Shown: positions 31,676 through 40,344, counted from the stretch's first letter. The stretch is 64,000 nt of DNA from Streptosporangium roseum DSM 43021 (GCF_000024865.1 NC_013595.1:8060001-8124000), one strand, 5' to 3'. Notes: generated from the sequence alone by a model not told the origin. A program made the numbers and translations.

Positions 31676-33514
31676 ATGCCCGCCCTCAGGTCTCGTACGG
31701 TCACTCACGGCAGGAACATGGCCGGAGCCCGGGCCCTGCTCCGGGCGACGGGCGTAGCCGGCGGTGACTTCGGCAAGCCCATCATCGCGGTGGCCAACAG
31801 CTTCACCCAGTTCGTGCCCGGACACGTCCACCTCCGCGAGGTCGGCGACGTGGTCGCCGGGGCGATCCGCGAGGCGGGCGCGATCCCGCGCGAGTTCAAC
31901 ACGATCGCGGTCGACGACGGCATCGCGATGGGACACGGCGGCATGCTCTACTCGCTGCCCAGCCGCGAGCTGATCGCCGACGCGGTCGAGTACATGGTGA
32001 ACGCGCACTGCGCCGACGCGCTCATCTGCGTCTCCAACTGCGACAAGATCACCCCGGGCATGCTCCTGGCCGCCTTCCGGCTGAACATCCCCACGATCTT
32101 CGTCTCCGGTGGCCCGATGGAGGCCGGCAAGACGCCGGGCCGCAAGCTCGACCTGATCGACCCCATGATCGCCGCGGCCGACGACAGCGTCTCCGACGCC
32201 GAGCTGCTGGAGATGGAGGAGAACGCCTGCCCGACCTGCGGTTCGTGCAGCGGGATGTTCACCGCCAACTCGATGAACTGCCTCGCCGAGGCCATCGGCC
32301 TGGCGCTGCCGGGCAACGGCACGACCCTGGCCACGCACAAGGCGCGCAAGAAGCTGTTCCAGGACGCCGGACGCCAGCTCGTGGAGATCACTCGCCGCTA
32401 CTACGAGCAGGACGACGAGACGGTCCTGCCGCGCAGCATCGCCACCAAGGACGCGTTCGAGAACGCCATGGCGCTGGACGTGGCGATGGGCGGCTCGACC
32501 AACACGATCCTGCACATCCTCGCCGCGGCCCGCGAGGCCGAGGTCGACTTCGGGCTCAAGGAGATCAACGAGATCTCGCTCCGGGTGCCGTGCCTGTGCA
32601 AGGTCGCCCCGGCCACCGCGAAGTACCACGTCGAGGACGTCCACCGGGCCGGCGGCATCCCCGCCATCCTCGGCGAGCTCGACCGGGCCGGCCTGCTCCA
32701 CCGTGACGCGCACACCGTCAACGGCGGCACGATGGGCGACTACCTCGACGCCTGGGACCCGCAGTCGGCCGGCGTGCTGCCCGAGGCGCTGGAGCTGTGG
32801 CACGCCGCCCCGGGCAACGTCCGCACCATCAAGCCCTACTCCCAGGAGGCGCGCTGGGACGCGCTGGACCTCGACCGGTCCGAGGGCTGCGTGCGCGACT
32901 CCGAGCACGCCTACACCCGTGACGGCGGCCTGGCCGTCCTCTACGGCAACATCGCCACCGAGGGCTGCATCGTCAAGACCGCCGGGGTCGACGAGTCGAT
33001 CTGGAGGTTCTCCGGGCCCGCCGTGGTCTTCGAGTCCCAGGACGACGCGGTCGAGGGCATCCTGAACAACAGGGTCAAGGCCGGCGACGTCGTGGTGATC
33101 CGCTACGAGGGGCCCAAGGGCGGGCCGGGCATGCAGGAGATGCTCTACCCGACCTCGTTCCTGAAGGGCAAGGGCCTGGGCAAGGCCTGCGCGCTGGTCA
33201 CCGACGGACGCTTCTCCGGCGGCACGAGCGGGCTGTCCATCGGCCACGCCTCGCCCGAGGCCGCCGAGGGCGGCACCATCGCCCTGGTCGAGGACGGCGA
33301 CCTCATCGAGATCGACATCCCGGGCCGTTCGATCGAGCTGAAGGTCTCCGAGGAGGAGCTGGCCGCCCGCCGCGAGCGGCTCGTGGCCGACCTGGGCGGC
33401 TACCGGCCGCGCGACCGTCACCGCCCGGTGAGCGCCGCGCTGCAGGCCTACGCCGCACTGACCACCTCGGCCTCCACCGGCGCCTCACGGGACCTCTCCC
33501 AGCTCTCCCGCTGA
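31676..33514 (+). CDS. ilvD: Dihydroxy-acid dehydratase
   Basis: This 612-residue iron-sulfur dehydratase makes 2-oxoacids in valine, leucine and isoleucine synthesis. Family landmarks are CVSNCDKITPGM (C122), ENACPTCGSCSGMFTANSMN (cluster Cys about 185-191), an Asp-rich metal site DDGIAMGHGGM, and DGRFSGGTSGLSIGH near the C-terminus. The length equals the long, E. coli-like class. The other ilv genes are not adjacent. A ribosome site gggagaag precedes the ATG. The upstream leader of about 160 bases contains pyrimidine-rich repeats but no recognisable leader peptide. Confidence 0.97.
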   Translation: MPALRSRTVTHGRNMAGARALLRATGVAGGDFGKPIIAVANSFTQFVPGHVHLREVGDVVAGAIREAGAIPREFNTIAVDDGIAMGHGGMLYSLPSRELIADAVEYMVNAHCADALICVSNCDKITPGMLLAAFRLNIPTIFVSGGPMEAGKTPGRKLDLIDPMIAAADDSVSDAELLEMEENACPTCGSCSGMFTANSMNCLAEAIGLALPGNGTTLATHKARKKLFQDAGRQLVEITRRYYEQDDETVLPRSIATKDAFENAMALDVAMGGSTNTILHILAAAREAEVDFGLKEINEISLRVPCLCKVAPATAKYHVEDVHRAGGIPAILGELDRAGLLHRDAHTVNGGTMGDYLDAWDPQSAGVLPEALELWHAAPGNVRTIKPYSQEARWDALDLDRSEGCVRDSEHAYTRDGGLAVLYGNIATEGCIVKTAGVDESIWRFSGPAVVFESQDDAVEGILNNRVKAGDVVVIRYEGPKGGPGMQEMLYPTSFLKGKGLGKACALVTDGRFSGGTSGLSIGHASPEAAEGGTIALVEDGDLIEIDIPGRSIELKVSEEELAARRERLVADLGGYRPRDRHRPVSAALQAYAALTTSASTGASRDLSQLSR

Positions 33515-33525
33515 CATCTTCCACG

Positions 33526-33553
33526 TGTCGGGTACGGCATGCCGTACCCGACA
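33526..33553. terminator. 28-bp perfect palindrome between ilvD and WYL gene
   Basis: The sequence reads tgtcgggtacggca and its exact complement, with no mismatch over 28 bases. As RNA it gives a 12-pair stem with a catg tetraloop, 11 bases after the ilvD stop, so it is a good terminator. Because it is also a symmetric DNA site about 40 bases before the WYL gene, an operator is possible. Confidence 0.7.
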
Positions 33554-33583
33554 AGACTTTCGAAAAATGTCGGTGCTCGCCCG

Positions 33584-33589
33584 TATTAT
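33584..33589 (+). promoter_or_regulatory. Probable -10 box of a leaderless WYL transcript
   Basis: tattat sits six bases before the ATG at 33596, where no ribosome site exists. Transcription would then start at or near the A of the start codon. No good -35 element is visible at 17-18 bases. Confidence 0.5.
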
Positions 33590-33595
33590 TTGGGT

Positions 33596-34102
33596 ATGGC
33601 TAACGTCATGAAGCCCTCAGCCAGCCCGCTGACGACCGCCGAGATCGCCGCCCTCGCCCTGTCCCTGGCGCACCTGGGTTCGGGCCCGCAGGCCAACACC
33701 GCCCGCAGCGGCCTGCGCCACGCGTTCGAGCACATGCAGCTCGACGACGAGGTCATCGCCACCACGCTTTCGACCCTCACCGATCCGATGCCCGCCCCCG
33801 TCGCCGACCGGGCCCGGACCATCGCCAACGCCATCACCTCCCAGCTGGTGGTCCGCCTGCACTACCGGGACGTGTCCGGACGGATCACCGTCCGCGACGT
33901 CGACCCGGTGACGTGCATGGTCCACCGCGACTACTGGTACCTCGTGGGAATGTGCCGCCTGCGGCGCGGGATCAGGGCCTTCCGGTTCGACCGGATCGTC
34001 GCCACCGAGCCCACCTTCCTGCCCGCCCAGCCGCATACGGCCGACCACTTCCTCCCCTTCCAGGGCAGGCGGCGCGCCATGCGGAACGAGCGCGTCGCAT
34101 AG
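33596..34102 (+). CDS. Stand-alone WYL-domain protein
   Basis: This 168-residue protein consists mainly of a WYL domain (VVRLHYRDVSGRITVRDVDP, then RDYWYLVGMCRLRRGIRAFRFDRI). A short helical region precedes it; there is no recognisable winged-helix DNA-binding domain like that of most WYL regulators. WYL domains bind ligands or nucleic acids and often control DNA-damage or defence genes. The lack of an HTH suggests a ligand-sensing partner or a shortened regulator. The transcript is probably leaderless. Confidence 0.85.
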   Translation: MANVMKPSASPLTTAEIAALALSLAHLGSGPQANTARSGLRHAFEHMQLDDEVIATTLSTLTDPMPAPVADRARTIANAITSQLVVRLHYRDVSGRITVRDVDPVTCMVHRDYWYLVGMCRLRRGIRAFRFDRIVATEPTFLPAQPHTADHFLPFQGRRRAMRNERVA

Positions 34103-34159
34103 CCGGATCTTGACCTGTCACTCGGCTGGATCCGGGAAGCCGGGTGGCAGACTCCCGCC

Positions 34160-35113
34160 ATGAGGGTTCGGGGGGCGTCGCTCGTCGTCGCCATGACGAC
34201 GGTCGCCTCCGGCTGCGCGCGGCCGCCGGATCCGGCCGCCGGACCGCCGCCCGTCCCGGCCGGGAGGGTGTGGCGGGCGCTGTCGTCCGCCGTCACCACG
34301 CCGGACAGGGCTCCGGCGGTCCTCACCGCCGAGGACCGCCGCCGCCTCACCCGAACGCTGGACGACTACCTGGACGACCGTCCCGGCCGGGTGGCGGCGG
34401 CGGTGTTCGACCGGGCCACCGGCGCCGGCTACACCTACCGCGACAACCGGCACTTCCTGCTGGCGAGCGTGGCCAAGGTCGGCATCCTGGCCGCGCTGCT
34501 GCTCAAGGCGGAGGCGGCCCGGCGGCCGCTGACCCGCCACGAACGCTCCCTGGCCGAGGTGATGATCAGGAAGAGCGACAACCGGGCCGCGCAGGAGCTC
34601 TACGCCGCGATCGGCGGCCAGAACGGCCTGGCCCGGGTGATGCACGCGCTCGGGGCCGGGGACACCTGGCCGGGCCCGGGGCCCTACTGGGGCGTGACCA
34701 GGAGCCGGGCATCCGAGCAGCTCAAGGTGCTCTGGGCGCTCAGCTCCCCGTCCGGGCCGATCGGCGCGGCGAACCGGCGCCTCGCGGCGGCGCTGATGTC
34801 GTCGGTCGTCACGCCCCAGGCCTGGGGCGTGAGCGCCGCCGCGTCCGCCGGGGACCACGTCTCGCTGAAGAACGGCTGGCTCCCGGCCCGGGTGCACGGC
34901 GGCCTGTGGACCGTCAACAGCATCGGCAGGCTCCGCTCGGACGATCACGACCTGCTGGTCGCCGTGCTGTCGGAGCGGAGCCCCGGCAAGGACACGGGCA
35001 TCGCCACGGTCGAGCGCGTCGCCCGTCTCATGGTCGGCGCGCTCAGAAGGGAGCCGCGGCCCAGGAGGGAGCCGCGGCTCGGGCAGGAGCGGAGACCCGC
35101 GGAGGGGGCCTAA
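34160..35113 (+). CDS. Class A beta-lactamase-fold serine hydrolase, lipoprotein
   Basis: This 317-residue protein has a lipoprotein signal (lipobox VASGC, C19). The beta-lactamase/transpeptidase fold carries the SxxK motif S103-V-A-K106, an S139-D-N motif (KSDNRAA) and a KNG triad (SLKNGW) in place of the usual KTG. There is no visible ExxxN omega-loop of the classical kind, so beta-lactam hydrolysis is uncertain; a D,D-peptidase or unknown serine hydrolase role is also possible. The tail is Arg/Pro-rich with RREPR repeats. Its end overlaps the convergent FmdB gene by four bases. Confidence 0.85.
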   Translation: MRVRGASLVVAMTTVASGCARPPDPAAGPPPVPAGRVWRALSSAVTTPDRAPAVLTAEDRRRLTRTLDDYLDDRPGRVAAAVFDRATGAGYTYRDNRHFLLASVAKVGILAALLLKAEAARRPLTRHERSLAEVMIRKSDNRAAQELYAAIGGQNGLARVMHALGAGDTWPGPGPYWGVTRSRASEQLKVLWALSSPSGPIGAANRRLAAALMSSVVTPQAWGVSAAASAGDHVSLKNGWLPARVHGGLWTVNSIGRLRSDDHDLLVAVLSERSPGKDTGIATVERVARLMVGALRREPRPRREPRLGQERRPAEGA

Positions 35114-35337
35114 CCGCAGCAGCCGCCACCGCAGCAGCCACCGCCACCGCCACCGCCACCGGCGGCCGGTCGGGGGGCCGCGGCGCCGGACCCGCCGGTC
35201 ACGGCGACCGTGGACAGCAGCTTGACGGTGTCGTCGTGTCCCTGCGGGCAGGACGCGGGATCGCCGGAACTGGCCATCGGACGGGAGAGCTCGAAGGTGG
35301 ACCCGCAGGCACGGCAGCGGAAGTCATAGCGCGGCAT
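35110..35337 (-). CDS. FmdB-family zinc-ribbon protein with poly-Gly/Cys tail
   Basis: This 75-residue protein has an FmdB/CxxC_CxxC-type putative regulatory domain: MPRYDFRCRACGSTFEL supplies the first Cys pair (C8/C11) and SCPQGHDD the second site. The N-terminal pattern is characteristic of this family, found widely next to mscL or 5-formyltetrahydrofolate cyclo-ligase genes in actinobacteria, though not here. The tail is unusual: eight Gly, then two Cys-Cys pairs spaced by Gly. It is coded by gccaccgccacc-type triplet repeats and may bind metal. Confidence 0.85.
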   Translation of the reverse strand: MPRYDFRCRACGSTFELSRPMASSGDPASCPQGHDDTVKLLSTVAVTGGSGAAAPRPAAGGGGGGGGCCGGGCCG

Positions 35338-35351
35338 GACACACAGGTTAC

Positions 35352-36173
35352 TCACGTGAAGCGGATGGAGGCGTAGTCCGCGACCGGACGGTAGCCGATC
35401 TCCTGGTAGATCGAGTTGGAGGTCGGGCTGGACAGGTCGGTGAAGAGCAGCACCTCCGTGGCGCCCCCCGCCAGCGCCCTGGCCGTCACGGCATGGGTGA
35501 CCGCCGCGCCGTATCCCCTCCTGCGGAACCCCGGGGGCGTGTAGACCGGGCCGACCCGGGACATGCCCGCGATGGGTGAGGAGCGCCCGGCGAACGCGAC
35601 GGGCCGGCCGCCCGCCTCCCACAGCACCAGCTCCTCGCGGCTGATCCTGCTGGCCACCAGCGACGTCAGGTCGACGGGGAGGACCCCGCCGGCCTCGGCC
35701 TGGAACTCGTTGGACCACCTGACCAGCTGTTCGAGGTCGTCGGCGACGGCCGTACGGGAGGCCCCCTCGGGGAAGGGGCGCGGCGGGACGAGCGTGCCGA
35801 GCCGGTAGAGGCGTTCGGAGCGGCGCCCGGCCTCGGGCCGCCACCAGGCGCCGGCGAACGCCTCGGCCTGCGCGCGGGGCCCGGAGACGCCGGGGAGCGC
35901 CCGTTCGGCCTCGATCAGCCGGGTGGCGAGCTCGCGGACGGCGTCGACGGGGACGTCAGGGAGCAGCAGGGGGTGCGGCGGCGTCTGGCTGGCCGCGGCG
36001 ACGGTCTCACCGTCCCGCTCCAGCCACGCCAGCAGCACGTCGTCGCCCCACAGGCCGGTGCGGATCCCACGCAGGACCGTGAGCGGGACGGTGTTGCGGA
36101 CCGGGTCCCGTAGCAGCCACGGCTCCGCCGCCCCGGCATACACCTCGACATCGGAGGTGAACATCCATCCCAT
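35352..36173 (-). CDS. GNAT-family N-acetyltransferase
   Basis: This 273-residue protein has a C-terminal GNAT domain: VAFAGRSSPIAGMSRVGPVY, then TPPGFRRRGYGAAVTHAV (acetyl-CoA loop) and SIYQEIGYRPVADY at the end. The N-terminal half is a divergent domain, as in the FR47-like/DUF4081 group. Substrate unknown. The ATG at 36173 gives MGWMFTSDVEVY; a second ATG (36164) is possible. It follows the HNH gene on the same strand after 53 bases. Confidence 0.87.
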   Translation of the reverse strand: MGWMFTSDVEVYAGAAEPWLLRDPVRNTVPLTVLRGIRTGLWGDDVLLAWLERDGETVAAASQTPPHPLLLPDVPVDAVRELATRLIEAERALPGVSGPRAQAEAFAGAWWRPEAGRRSERLYRLGTLVPPRPFPEGASRTAVADDLEQLVRWSNEFQAEAGGVLPVDLTSLVASRISREELVLWEAGGRPVAFAGRSSPIAGMSRVGPVYTPPGFRRRGYGAAVTHAVTARALAGGATEVLLFTDLSSPTSNSIYQEIGYRPVADYASIRFT

Positions 36174-36226
36174 ATGTTGATTGTGCCGAAACGGATGGGC
36201 CGGGGCGAACGGGTTGCACGCCGCCC

Positions 36227-36736
36227 TCAGGCCGCGCTCTCCGCGAGATAAGGCGCCCACAGGGGATCGCCGACACTGTGCGCGCCGATCAACCGCCAGT
36301 GGACGCCGCGTGGCACCACCGGGACGACGCTCAGCGTCCATCCCAGCTCCTCCAACATCCGGTCCGCCTTGCGGTGGTTGCACGACGTGCACGAGGCCAC
36401 GCAGTTCTCCCACGTGTGGGGGCCGCCCCGCGAGCGCGGGATCACGTGGTCGATGGTCTCGGCCCGCTGGCCGCAGTAGGCGCACCGGTAGTCGTCCCGG
36501 CGCATCAACGCGGTCCGGGTCAGCGGGATCCGCGACCTGTAGGGGATACGGACATATCGGCGAAGCCTGATCACCGACGGCACGTCGAGCGTGCGGCTCG
36601 CCGAGCGGAACACGGCGCCCCGCCCGTCGCGGTGCACGACGTCCGCCTTCTCCCTGAGCACGAGCACGACCGCGCGGTGCAGGGAGAGGGTGGTCAGGGG
36701 TTCGTAGGTGGCGTTCAACAGCAGGACTTGGCGCAT
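36227..36736 (-). CDS. HNH endonuclease domain protein
   Basis: This 169-residue protein has an N-terminal conserved segment (VLLLNATYEPL, typical of a stand-alone actinobacterial HNH group). A zinc-linked HNH core follows: CAYCG (C85/C88), TIDHVIPRSRGG (D96-H97), WENCVASCTSCNHRKAD (N111, C116/C119, H121). All metal and catalytic residues are present. Proteins of this type occur once in most actinobacterial genomes and have no proven role; a nuclease acting in DNA repair is possible. Confidence 0.92.
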   Translation of the reverse strand: MRQVLLLNATYEPLTTLSLHRAVVLVLREKADVVHRDGRGAVFRSASRTLDVPSVIRLRRYVRIPYRSRIPLTRTALMRRDDYRCAYCGQRAETIDHVIPRSRGGPHTWENCVASCTSCNHRKADRMLEELGWTLSVVPVVPRGVHWRLIGAHSVGDPLWAPYLAESAA

Positions 36737-37069
36737 CAGCGGGCCTTTCCCGCTACGCGACGCGTCAGTTGAGGGGGCACGCTGTCGCGTGCCCCGGTTG
36801 GCGGCCCCTCCTGGGGCCCGGGTGCTTCCGTCACGAGGACCTCCGCCGGACGGCCCAGCGGATGGTCACCACGGCACCGTCCTCAACCAAGTTTGGCTTC
36901 TGCATCGTCGTTCCCGCCACTCATAAATGAGCCACCCATAAATGACTGAAGGGACGCCTGGTACGTTTTATGCCCGCATTACTAGTTTTTAACTCCTCCC
37001 GTGACGGATCGGATACGCCCCTCGCGCAATGGGCCCGTGTTGTCGGCGGAACGTCGTAGGGTTCCTGCC
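36737..37069. other. Divergent intergenic region with AT-rich repeats
   Basis: The region separates the leftward HNH gene from the rightward peptidase gene. It holds two 15-bp direct repeats (listed separately) and an AT-rich stretch to 36995. The peptidase start lacks a ribosome site; a tagggt sequence seven bases before the ATG could be a -10 box of a leaderless transcript. Confidence 0.5.
36917..36946. repeat. 15-bp tandem direct repeat, candidate operator
   Basis: ccactcataaatgag and ccacccataaatgac follow each other without spacing. They share 13 of 15 bases, in an AT-rich patch of an otherwise GC-rich region between divergent genes. The placement suits a regulator binding two sites 1.5 turns apart. 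Confidence 0.6.
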
Positions 37070-39142
37070 ATGACGCGACAGCCATACCCTCCAGCCAGCC
37101 GTGATGAACTCGTCGAGGACCTGCACGGCACCCCCGTCCCCGACCCCTACCGATGGCTGGAGGACCCCGACGATCCGGCGGCCAAGACGTGGCTGGCGGA
37201 GGAGGAGGCGCTTTTCGCGGCCGAGATGGGCGGGCTTCCGGGCCGGGAGGCGTTCAAGGCGCGGATCGCCGAGCTGCTCAGGTCCGGCTCGATCGGCGCG
37301 CCGGTCTGGCGCGGGGAGCGCGGGTTCTTCATGCGGCGCACCCCGGAGCAGGAGCACGCGGTCCTCTACACCGTCGCCCCCGACGGCACCGAGCGGGCGC
37401 TGCTGGACCCGATGGCGCTCGACCCGACCGGCCTCACCACGCTCGACTCCTGGCAGCCCGACAAGGAGGGCCGCCTGCTCGCCTACCAGATCTCGGTGGG
37501 CGGCGACGAGGAGTCGAGCCTCTACCTGATCGACGTCGTGCTGGGCGAGCGGATCGAGGGGCCGATCGACCGCTGCCGCTACTCCCCCGTGGCCTGGCTC
37601 CCCGGCGGGGAGGCGTTCTACTACGTGCGCAGGCTGCCCGCCACCGAGGTGCCCGACGGGGAGGAGCAGTTCCACCGCCGGGTCTACCTGCACCGGATCG
37701 GCACCTCCACCGAGGAGGACGTCCTGATCTTCGGTGACGGCATGGAGAAGACCAACTACTACGGCGTCGCGGTCTCCCGCGACGGCCGCTGGCTGCAGAT
37801 CTCCGCCTCCCGCGGCACGGCGCCCCGCAACGACCTGTGGGTGGCCGACCTCGTGGCCTCCTCTCCCGAGTCGCCGGAGCTCGTCGTCGTCCAGGAGGAC
37901 GTCGACGCCCAGAGCGCCGTGCACTTCGGCCGCGACGGCAGGCTCTACGTGTTCACCGACCGCGACGCCCCGCGCGGGCGGATCTGCGTGACCGATCCCT
38001 CCACCCCCCAGTTCGAGCACTGGCGCGACCTGATCCCGCAGGACCCGGAGGCCGTGCTGTCGGACTTCGCGATCCTCGACGACCTGGACCGGCCGGTCAT
38101 GCTGGTCGGCTGGACCCGCCACGCGATCAGCGAGATCTCCGTCCACGACCTGGTCACCGGCGAGCGCGTCGGGGAGGTGCCGACGCCCGGCCTGGGCACG
38201 ATCGGCGGCATCAGCGAGCGCCCCGAGGGCGGCCACGAGGCCTGGTTCGGCTACACCGACAACACCACCCCGCCGACCATCCAGCGCTACGACGCCCGCA
38301 CCGGTGAGACCACCCTCTGGGCCTCCTCCCCCGGCGCCGTCGAGGTGCCCGCCGTCGAGACCGAGCAGGTGACCTACCGCTCGGCCGACGGCAGCGAGGT
38401 GCACATGCTGGTGATCTCCAAGCCCGGCGCCGAGGGCCCGCGCCCGACCATCCTGTACGGCTACGGCGGCTTCGGCATCTCGATGACCCCCGGCTACTCG
38501 GCGTCGATCCTGAGCTGGGTCGAGGCGGGCGGCGCCTACGCCATCGCCCAGCTGCGCGGCGGTGGCGAGCAGGGCGAGGAGTGGCACCGGGCGGGAATGC
38601 TCGCCAACAAGCAGAACGTCTACGACGACCTGCACGCGGCGGCCGAGCACCTGATCGCCACCGGCGTCACCACCACCTCCCGGCTGGCCATCTCCGGCGG
38701 CTCCAACGGCGGCCTCCTGGTCGGCGCGGCCCTGACGCAGCGCCCCGACCTGTACGCCGCGGTCGTCTGCTCGGCCCCGCTGCTCGACATGGTCCGCTAC
38801 GAGCTGTTCGGCCTCGGCGCGACCTGGAACGTCGAGTACGGCTCCGCCGAGAAGCCCGACGAGTTCGCCTGGCTGTACGCCTACTCGCCCTATCACCGGG
38901 TCCGCGAGGGCGTGTCGTACCCGGCGACGCTGTTCACCGTCTTCCAGTCCGACACCCGGGTCCACCCGCTGCATGCCTGGAAGATGTGCGCCGCCCTCCA
39001 GCACGCCCAGTCCTCCGACCGGCCGATCCTGCTCCGCAACGAGACCGAGGTCGGCCACGGCGCCCGCGCGGTGAGCAAGACCGTCGAGCTCGCCGCCGAC
39101 CAGCTCACCTTCCTCGCCCATCACACGGGGCTGACGTCGTAG
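37070..39142 (+). CDS. Prolyl oligopeptidase family serine peptidase (S9A)
   Basis: This 690-residue cytoplasmic enzyme has an N-terminal beta-propeller (about 70-400) and a C-terminal alpha/beta-hydrolase domain. The nucleophile is Ser545 in ISGGSNGGLL, the Asp is about 628 (FQSDTRVHPLHA) and the His about 663 (VGHGARA). The N-terminus DPYRWLEDPDDP is typical of S9A enzymes, which cut after Pro in short peptides. No signal peptide. The start at 37070 was preferred because the family sequence begins there; the frame is open upstream. Confidence 0.96.
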   Translation: MTRQPYPPASRDELVEDLHGTPVPDPYRWLEDPDDPAAKTWLAEEEALFAAEMGGLPGREAFKARIAELLRSGSIGAPVWRGERGFFMRRTPEQEHAVLYTVAPDGTERALLDPMALDPTGLTTLDSWQPDKEGRLLAYQISVGGDEESSLYLIDVVLGERIEGPIDRCRYSPVAWLPGGEAFYYVRRLPATEVPDGEEQFHRRVYLHRIGTSTEEDVLIFGDGMEKTNYYGVAVSRDGRWLQISASRGTAPRNDLWVADLVASSPESPELVVVQEDVDAQSAVHFGRDGRLYVFTDRDAPRGRICVTDPSTPQFEHWRDLIPQDPEAVLSDFAILDDLDRPVMLVGWTRHAISEISVHDLVTGERVGEVPTPGLGTIGGISERPEGGHEAWFGYTDNTTPPTIQRYDARTGETTLWASSPGAVEVPAVETEQVTYRSADGSEVHMLVISKPGAEGPRPTILYGYGGFGISMTPGYSASILSWVEAGGAYAIAQLRGGGEQGEEWHRAGMLANKQNVYDDLHAAAEHLIATGVTTTSRLAISGGSNGGLLVGAALTQRPDLYAAVVCSAPLLDMVRYELFGLGATWNVEYGSAEKPDEFAWLYAYSPYHRVREGVSYPATLFTVFQSDTRVHPLHAWKMCAALQHAQSSDRPILLRNETEVGHGARAVSKTVELAADQLTFLAHHTGLTS

Positions 39143-39157
39143 GCACGGCACGCGCGT

Positions 39158-39184
39158 CCCGGGACCGCCGCCGGCGGTCCCGGG
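39158..39184 (+). terminator. 12-bp stem hairpin after the prolyl oligopeptidase
   Basis: cccgggaccgcc (39158-39169) pairs perfectly with ggcggtcccggg (39173-39184) across three bases, 15 bases after the stop. No T-run follows. Confidence 0.75.
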
Positions 39185-39305
39185 GAGGCTCCCCCTCCGG
39201 CTCCGTGGCAGGCTCCACGGCGTCCCGCGGCGCCGGGGTGAACGCCGGACGGCAGGGATCGTGGGTGCCGGACGGTCACCGTCTCCGGGATCGCCGGCGC
39301 CGGAC

Positions 39306-39400
39306 GGTCGTCATCGGCGCCGGACGGCCGGGACTGCCGGCGCCGGTCGTCATCGGCGCCGGACGGCCGGGACTGTCGGTGCCGGTCGTTATCGTCAGGG
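39306..39400. repeat. 39-bp tandem repeat before the AraC gene
   Basis: Copies start with ggtcgt at 39306, 39345 and 39384 (two full copies with two differences, then a partial one). Each contains catcggcgccggacggccgg. The last partial copy runs up to the AraC start, and part of it (tatcgt, about 39390) could be its -10 box. Related GC-rich motifs extend upstream from 39260. Confidence 0.85.
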
Positions 39401-39401
39401 C

Positions 39402-40238
39402 GTGAAAGACGCCGCGGTGAGCGAGGGCAGCGAGGGCCTCGTCTTCCTCGAAGGCAGGCCGGGCCGTCACCTGCGACCGCACGTCACCCATCTGTCGGCC
39501 TACACCGAGCGCTACACCCGGCCCCTGCCGCGCAGGCAGCCCCCCTTCGCCGGGGCAGTGATGATCTTCGGGTTCGCGGAGCCGCTCGCGCTGGACGGTC
39601 CGGGAGCCGAGGCGCCGCAACGGCTGGCCTCCTTCGCCGGCGGGCTCCACGACACCTACGTCGACACCACCATGACCGGTCTCGCCGAGGGGGTGCAGGT
39701 CGACCTCACGCCGCTCGGGGCCCGGCGGCTGCTCGGGATGCCGATGAGCGAGCTGGCCAACCGGGTGGTCTCCCTGGAGGAGGCGCTGGGGCCGTGGGCG
39801 GAGACCGCGGTCGAGCGGCTGGCCGGGGCGCCGGACCGGCAGGCCCGGCTCGCCCTCCTCGACGAGCTGCTCACCCGGCGGATCCACGCCGCGCCCGAGC
39901 CCGACCGGCGGATCGGATGGGCCTGGGGCCGGCTCGTCGCCACCAGAGGCACGATCGCCGTGGCCTCGCTCGCCGAGGAGCTCGGCTGGAGCCATCGGCA
40001 CCTGGTCTCCCGCTTCCACGACCAGATCGGCCTGGCCCCGAAGGCGGTGGCCAAGGTCCTGCGGTTCGAGCACGCCGCCGCCCGCCTGCGTGCCGGGCTA
40101 CCCCTGGCCGACACGGCGGTCAGGTGCGGTTACTACGACCAGGCCCACATGAACCGCGATTTCAAGGCCATGACGGGAGCCACCCCGCGCGAGGTGGCGG
40201 CGCCCCGGTCCGGGAGCCCGGCCACCACCCCGGGCTGA
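39402..40238 (+). CDS. AraC-family transcriptional regulator
   Basis: This protein has about 278 residues. An N-terminal effector-binding domain (about 1-150) is followed by a C-terminal AraC double helix-turn-helix: IAVASLAEELGWSHRHLVSRF, then LADTAVRCGYYDQAHMNRDFK, ending TGATPREVAAPR. The GTG has no clear ribosome site and may be leaderless. The downstream VOC gene begins 106 bases later on the same strand, so it is a likely target. Confidence 0.9.
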   Translation: MKDAAVSEGSEGLVFLEGRPGRHLRPHVTHLSAYTERYTRPLPRRQPPFAGAVMIFGFAEPLALDGPGAEAPQRLASFAGGLHDTYVDTTMTGLAEGVQVDLTPLGARRLLGMPMSELANRVVSLEEALGPWAETAVERLAGAPDRQARLALLDELLTRRIHAAPEPDRRIGWAWGRLVATRGTIAVASLAEELGWSHRHLVSRFHDQIGLAPKAVAKVLRFEHAAARLRAGLPLADTAVRCGYYDQAHMNRDFKAMTGATPREVAAPRSGSPATTPG

Positions 40239-40294
40239 GGCGAGGTCAGATTCCTCCAAGCCGGTACGGCCCGCCTCCGAGCACCCTGGCGGTA

Positions 40295-40330
40295 GCCGTA
40301 CAGGCCGTACAGGCCGTACAGGCCGTACAG
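40295..40330 (+). repeat. Four perfect 9-bp tandem repeats before a ribosome site
   Basis: gccgtacag occurs four times without change, running straight into the gagggaagg ribosome site of the VOC gene. Each unit includes a gtac core, so the array could be a binding site for the AraC regulator or a variable leader spacer. Confidence 0.95.
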
Positions 40331-40344
40331 GAGGGAAGGAAACC

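Noticed and set aside
36989..39151. 720-codon minus-strand frame
   Set aside because: Shadow of the prolyl oligopeptidase gene; same composition bias and no motifs.
40295..40330. Possible CRISPR-like array
   Set aside because: Units are only nine bases with no spacers; a simple tandem repeat.
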